This document shows, piece after piece, positions 9,501-11,515 of a stretch of 11,515 bases of DNA; position 1 is the first letter of the stretch, and each line of letters starts with the position of its first letter. The notes below the pieces were generated by a model. That model did no database searches. It saw only the letters and a list, made by a program, of their open reading frames with translations, and was not told the DNA's origin. Both the position numbers and the translations under genes were made by a program. This stretch comes from Beroe ovata (Eukaryota > Ctenophora > Nuda > Beroida > Beroidae): the NCBI GenBank assembly GCA_946803715.1, contig CAMPET010000124.1:126001-137515 (forward strand), in the 5' to 3' direction.

Positions 9501-11247
9501 GGACGAAACATTTCCAAGAATAACGATTCATGTTTTTTGGGAAAATTCCCATTGCCCAGTTTAATTATTCTCTTCACTACGATAAACAATGCAGTTTGAT
9601 TATTACCATCATCATGGTAAACAATGCGCGGCTCCCAGAGCTATGATAAAGCAGCACTGATCACGTATAATTCCCCTCCACACAGTGTGTATTGAATTCC
9701 CGGCCAGTTTGATCGGACTGGTCACAACAGCTGCCGTCTTCCCCATTTTCTACGAGACACGTATCACGGTAACGTGCGAGTCACCAGCAATGTTGCGAGG
9801 TGGAGGCGGAGAAGGGGTGTGTGATGGGAACGGGGAGGAAGGGATATCGATCCTCGAAAACCCTGAGTGCCTCATGGCAGGTGAGAAGCTGCGCGGCAGT
9901 GATATGTAATGTACAAGTGTAATGTACAAGTGTAATGTACAAGTGTAATGCAATGGTGTAATGTAGCAGTGTTATGTACAAGTGTAATGTAGTAGTGTAA
10001 TGCAGTAGTATAATGTACAAGTGTAATGTAGTAGTGTAATGCAGTAGTATAATGTACAAGTGTAATGTACGAGTGTAATGTAGTAGTGTAATGTACAAAC
10101 TGCATTATGAATGGTATATTGATTGTACAATATACCAACATCATATATAGCGTGCAATGTACAATATTCGTTGTATAAAAATGTATACTCTGGCGACATT
10201 TATCTGTTTCAGAAGTAAGTGCAGTTAGTCAAATTTCCGCGGATAATCAATGGATGCTTATTGCTTACTAAATGTTGGCCAACATGAGAATATCAATATG
10301 TTCTATTATCATCCCTAACCTAGATATCGTTCTCATGATCGCTAATTAACCCCGTGTGAGGGATGGTACAGTTAAACTCACCTAGACACGACCTGGGACA
10401 GGCGAGGGGGGCCACGACACGCCACGTGTCGTTATACGGAGTGTAACACTCGACAGAGTTGAGGAACGCTCGACCACCAAAGCCGCCGCCACAGAAGAGC
10501 GCGCCGTTACACGATGTGAGGCCAACACTCGATCTGCCGATGTTCATCGGAGATACCTAGGTATTCTTGGGTTACCATGGTAACGGTGACGGTATTAATC
10601 GGAGATACCTAGGTATTCATGGGTTACCATGGTAACGGTGACGGTATTAATCGGTAACTGGTATGAAATGCGTACCAGGATTGGAAAGCAATCGGATCCA
10701 GGAATGTCCCCGTTTCTACATCATCGAAATTGATCTTTGATCGAGGAAGCCTGACAAACCTGACTCCATGAATTTAACTCGCTGTCATATCTTTCCACGG
10801 TGGCTAACTTGATGCCGTTGTTATTCTCTCCACCGACGGCGTAGATTGACGTGGCTACGTAAGTGCGAGCCTTGGAACTGACAGACGGCAGTTCTGACCT
10901 CCGCTGTGTTGCAGAAATAGCGGGTAAGTTAGTGAGTGATTGAGTAATTGAGTGTATATAGAACTAGAAGCATGTAAATTGTCGAGAGAGTGTGACTGAT
11001 CAAGATATTAATCAGCGAATCTCCGCAGCCTATACCTGGCTACCTGAGGCAGGAGATGGAATGCGGTGGCATTATCCAGGATTGGTTTGCACTCAGCACA
11101 CTCCGTCACCAACGCCTCAGTTTGTACGCAGTCCAGGAGTAATTTTGGCGACATCACGCCAAAGCGTACGTGACTGAGAATGGTGGGGAGGGCGTGGCGG
11201 CGTGCAGTTTCGTCATGTTTGACCCACCTCACCACAGCATTGAACAC
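6592..11247 (-). CDS. Kelch-like protein (BACK domain plus six Kelch repeats), 5' end missing
   Basis: Eight reverse-strand exons: 11247-11044, 10903-10760, 10556-10382, 7770-7695, 7548-7427, 7289-7217, 7037-6897 and 6760-6592 (stop TGA). All are bounded by GT-AG and joined in phase; 367 aa are in the window. Exon 1 here is the BACK domain (VFNAVVRWVKHD to AFHLLPQ). Six Kelch blades follow, each with the Gly-Gly pair and downstream Tyr/Phe and Trp: IYAVGG/ERYDSELNSW, LFCGGG/ECYTPYNDTW, VYAIGG/ERYDCHRDKW, VYVAGG/ERYDPRMDKW, IYVPGG/ECYDPRNNSW, MFVAGG/EIFDPVRNTW. Such proteins use an N-terminal BTB domain to bind Cullin-3 and the Kelch propeller to bind substrate for ubiquitination. The BTB exons should lie beyond the right edge. 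The family is certain, but the KLHL subtype cannot be named. The 2,611-nt intron between exons 3 and 4 carries an opposite-strand gene candidate; the other introns are 136-203 nt. Confidence 0.95.
7771..8515. other. Left part of the large Kelch-gene intron, before the nested gene
   Basis: No firm gene. The segment 7795-7949 is open in two forward frames because of a CTACTACAA-type triplet tract, and is bounded by an AG and a GTAAGG, but the frames are low-complexity and have no partner exon. An 8-bp inverted repeat, GAGTCTGA/TCAGACTC, lies at about 8036-8063. The rest looks unremarkable. Confidence 0.6.
8502..8519 (+). promoter_or_regulatory. Short upstream ORF overlapping the nested gene's start codon
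   Basis: A five-codon uORF (ATG 8502-8504) ends in a TGA at 8517-8519 that overlaps the main start ATG 8516-8518 as ATGA. It would be present in any transcript beginning at or before the AG at 8499-8500, which looks like a splice acceptor with a long pyrimidine tract before it. Confidence 0.35.
8516..10271 (+). CDS. Predicted small secreted protein, unrecognised, nested in a Kelch-gene intron
   Basis: Proposed exons 8516-8582, 8660-8820, 9135-9333, 9686-9880 and 10213-10271 (stop TAA). Every junction is GT-AG and the phases match (1, 0, 1, 1), giving 226 aa. Residues 1-20 look like a signal peptide: Lys2, then the hydrophobic run VVWLLAISMIC. The next part is Cys-containing (Cys18, 20, 24, 35, 51, 59, 74). 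NSS at 94-96 is a possible N-glycosylation site. The segment 147-165 is hydrophobic, and 181-190 is Gly-rich. I recognise no family; WIDNPETSF with a preceding Gly is faintly like calpain domain III but too little to call. The gene lies wholly inside the Kelch-gene intron on the other strand. The stacked matching phases argue for coding; the lack of homology, the tiny last exon and the absent AATAAA argue for caution. A membrane-anchored form is also possible. Confidence 0.5.
8837..8850. promoter_or_regulatory. RFX X-box motif GTTACCATAGCAAC
   Basis: A perfect match to the X-box consensus GTNRCC-N(0-3)-RGYAAC with a 2-nt spacer, in the intron after exon 8660-8820 of the nested gene. A 17-bp copy of its right part (8840-8856) recurs at 8942-8958 with one mismatch, but that copy has lost the GT of the left half. 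Confidence 0.5.
8991..9076 (+). other. Candidate alternative cassette (poison) exon of the nested gene
   Basis: 86 nt between a good acceptor (CGTCTTTTCAG) and a strong donor (GTGAGT), open in the frame handed over by exon 8660-8820. Because 86 is not a multiple of three, inclusion joins TA to G of the next exon and makes a TAG stop; the unspliced donor also reads TAG. Inclusion would therefore give a 104-aa protein with an extra Cys (residue 96), or trigger nonsense-mediated decay, while skipping keeps the 226-aa frame. Confidence 0.4.
9078..9132 (+). repeat. 18-bp tandem duplication inside a 58-nt intron
   Basis: The unit TTCTTGCTATATATTATG occurs twice in direct succession, followed by TTCTTGCAG, which is the acceptor of exon 9135-9333. 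Without the duplication the intron after the cassette exon would be only about 40 nt, near or below a workable size. Confidence 0.75.
9334..9685 (+). other. Intron between nested-gene exons
   Basis: A 352-nt stretch between a GTAAAA donor and a CACACAG acceptor; phase 1 is kept across it. Nothing further was recognised inside it. Confidence 0.45.
9905..10098. repeat. 13-bp minisatellite with 39-bp higher-order repeat
   Basis: About 14 units related to GTGTAATGTACAA. From 9975 a three-unit block of 39 bp repeats exactly (TGTACA at 9975, 10014 and 10053). The array lies in the last intron of the nested gene. The long reverse-strand frames rich in His, Tyr, Thr and Leu here are products of the repeat, not genes. 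Confidence 0.92.
10113..10136. repeat. 9-bp inverted repeat after the minisatellite
   Basis: GGTATATTG (10113-10121) and CAATATACC (10128-10136) form a perfect stem with a six-base loop. Confidence 0.8.
10571..10584. promoter_or_regulatory. RFX X-box motif GTTACCATGGTAAC, copy 1
   Basis: A fully symmetric 14-bp palindrome and a perfect match to the high-affinity RFX form GTTRCCATGGYAAC. It lies in Kelch-gene intron 2, within the 52-bp duplication. Binding is inferred from the motif only. Confidence 0.5.
10623..10636. promoter_or_regulatory. RFX X-box motif GTTACCATGGTAAC, copy 2
   Basis: Second copy of the same palindrome, 52 bp away, in the other unit of the duplication. Confidence 0.5.
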
Positions 11248-11340
11248 CTGTGGAGTACAATCAGTGTTTCTGTACTGGAGGTCATAATCTGTACACATGC
11301 TTGTACGTCTTGTACTATTGACCCGGAACTTTTGGATCAC

Positions 11341-11367
11341 GGTGGGTACCTGAAGGTGGGTACCTGA
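11341..11367. repeat. Tandem GGTGGGTACCTGA pair
   Basis: Two identical 13-mers (11341-11353 and 11355-11367) that share the AAGGTGGGTACC core with the arms of the neighbouring inverted-repeat element. Confidence 0.85.
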
Positions 11368-11375
11368 TACTGTGT

Positions 11376-11473
11376 CGCGCGTTCCGTCTTGAAAATATCA
11401 ATTTGAAGGTGGGAACCCGGCCGTTAATATGTTCTATTTTTAGGTACCCACCTTCAAATAAGTCGAACGCGCG
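11376..11473. mobile_element. 98-bp inverted-repeat (MITE-like) element
   Basis: Outer arms CGCGCGTTC (11376-11384) and GAACGCGCG (11465-11473), and inner arms TTTGAAGGTGGGAACC (11402-11417) and GGTACCCACCTTCAAA (11443-11458; one mismatch in pairing). It lies in the intron or flank upstream of the BACK exon. It is too short to code for anything. Confidence 0.55.
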
Positions 11474-11515
11474 TACATTACTGTGTTATGAAATCTTGAT
11501 ACGCGTGTGTGTGTG

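Larger units (their letters stand above)
10547..10650. repeat. 52-bp tandem duplication spanning a Kelch-gene splice acceptor
   Basis: Two copies, 10547-10598 and 10599-10650, differ by one base. Each carries the reverse-strand acceptor sequence CTAG|GTATCT and one GTTACCATGGTAAC palindrome. The downstream acceptor (exon start 10556) keeps the Kelch frame. Use of the copied acceptor (exon start 10608) would add 52 nt, shift the frame and end the protein within Kelch repeat 2. Confidence 0.93.
11248..11515. other. Upstream flank of the BACK exon
   Basis: The presumed intron leading back to the BTB exons. I see no BTB-domain sequence on the reverse strand, only the repeats listed separately and the start of a (GT)n run at the very end. 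Confidence 0.6.

Noticed and set aside
9750-10199. Long reverse-strand open frames rich in His, Tyr, Thr and Leu
   Set aside because: They are produced by the 13-bp minisatellite, which stays open in several frames.
11008-11340. Extending the BACK exon to the full 110-codon reverse-strand frame
   Set aside because: The segment before VFNAVV lacks BTB/BACK character and an acceptor (CTCCACAG) lies exactly at the domain start; past 11044 the frame runs through a donor into intron.

Overview
The window is animal-type nuclear DNA: genes are broken into exons with GT-AG introns, many only about 60-350 nt long, and the recognisable proteins (a Kelch-like BTB/BACK/Kelch adaptor, a MOK-type ciliary protein kinase, a 12-TM MFS transporter) are metazoan families. 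The compact introns and nested genes suggest an early-branching invertebrate such as a sponge or cnidarian. That placement is inference; nothing here fixes the taxon.

Layout. 301-3193 (+): a complete five-exon MFS/monocarboxylate-transporter-like gene, 554 aa. 3301-3617 (-): two exons encoding the N-lobe of a MOK-like kinase. Its first exon lies upstream (to the right) and the rest of the kinase is not in the window, so either the whole transporter gene lies inside a MOK intron or the kinase is truncated. 3618-5690: AT-rich DNA with no supportable gene. 5690-6490: a GC/CpG-rich block full of inverted and direct repeats, including an approximately 370-bp inverted-repeat element with a near-perfect foldback at its centre. 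6592-11247 (-): eight exons of a Kelch-like gene, from the BACK domain through six Kelch repeats to the stop; the BTB exons lie past the right edge. All eight exons join in frame.

Seven Kelch-gene introns are involved and six are 136-203 nt. The seventh, after Kelch repeat 2, is 2.6 kb. On its opposite strand I can assemble an unrecognised gene (8516-10271, +): a signal-peptide exon and four further exons whose phases all match give a 226-aa protein. An 86-nt cassette with good splice sites (8991-9076) would, if included, create a stop across its own junction and yield a 104-aa short form. This intronic gene is the best candidate for something undescribed.

Other structure: perfect symmetric RFX X-box motifs, two of them inside a 52-bp tandem duplication that also copies a Kelch-gene splice acceptor; a 13-bp minisatellite with 39-bp higher-order repeats; a 98-bp inverted-repeat element upstream of the BACK exon; and a transporter poly(A) signal lying against a MOK splice donor. 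No transcript data were available; all gene models come from reading frames, splice-site consensus and family resemblance.
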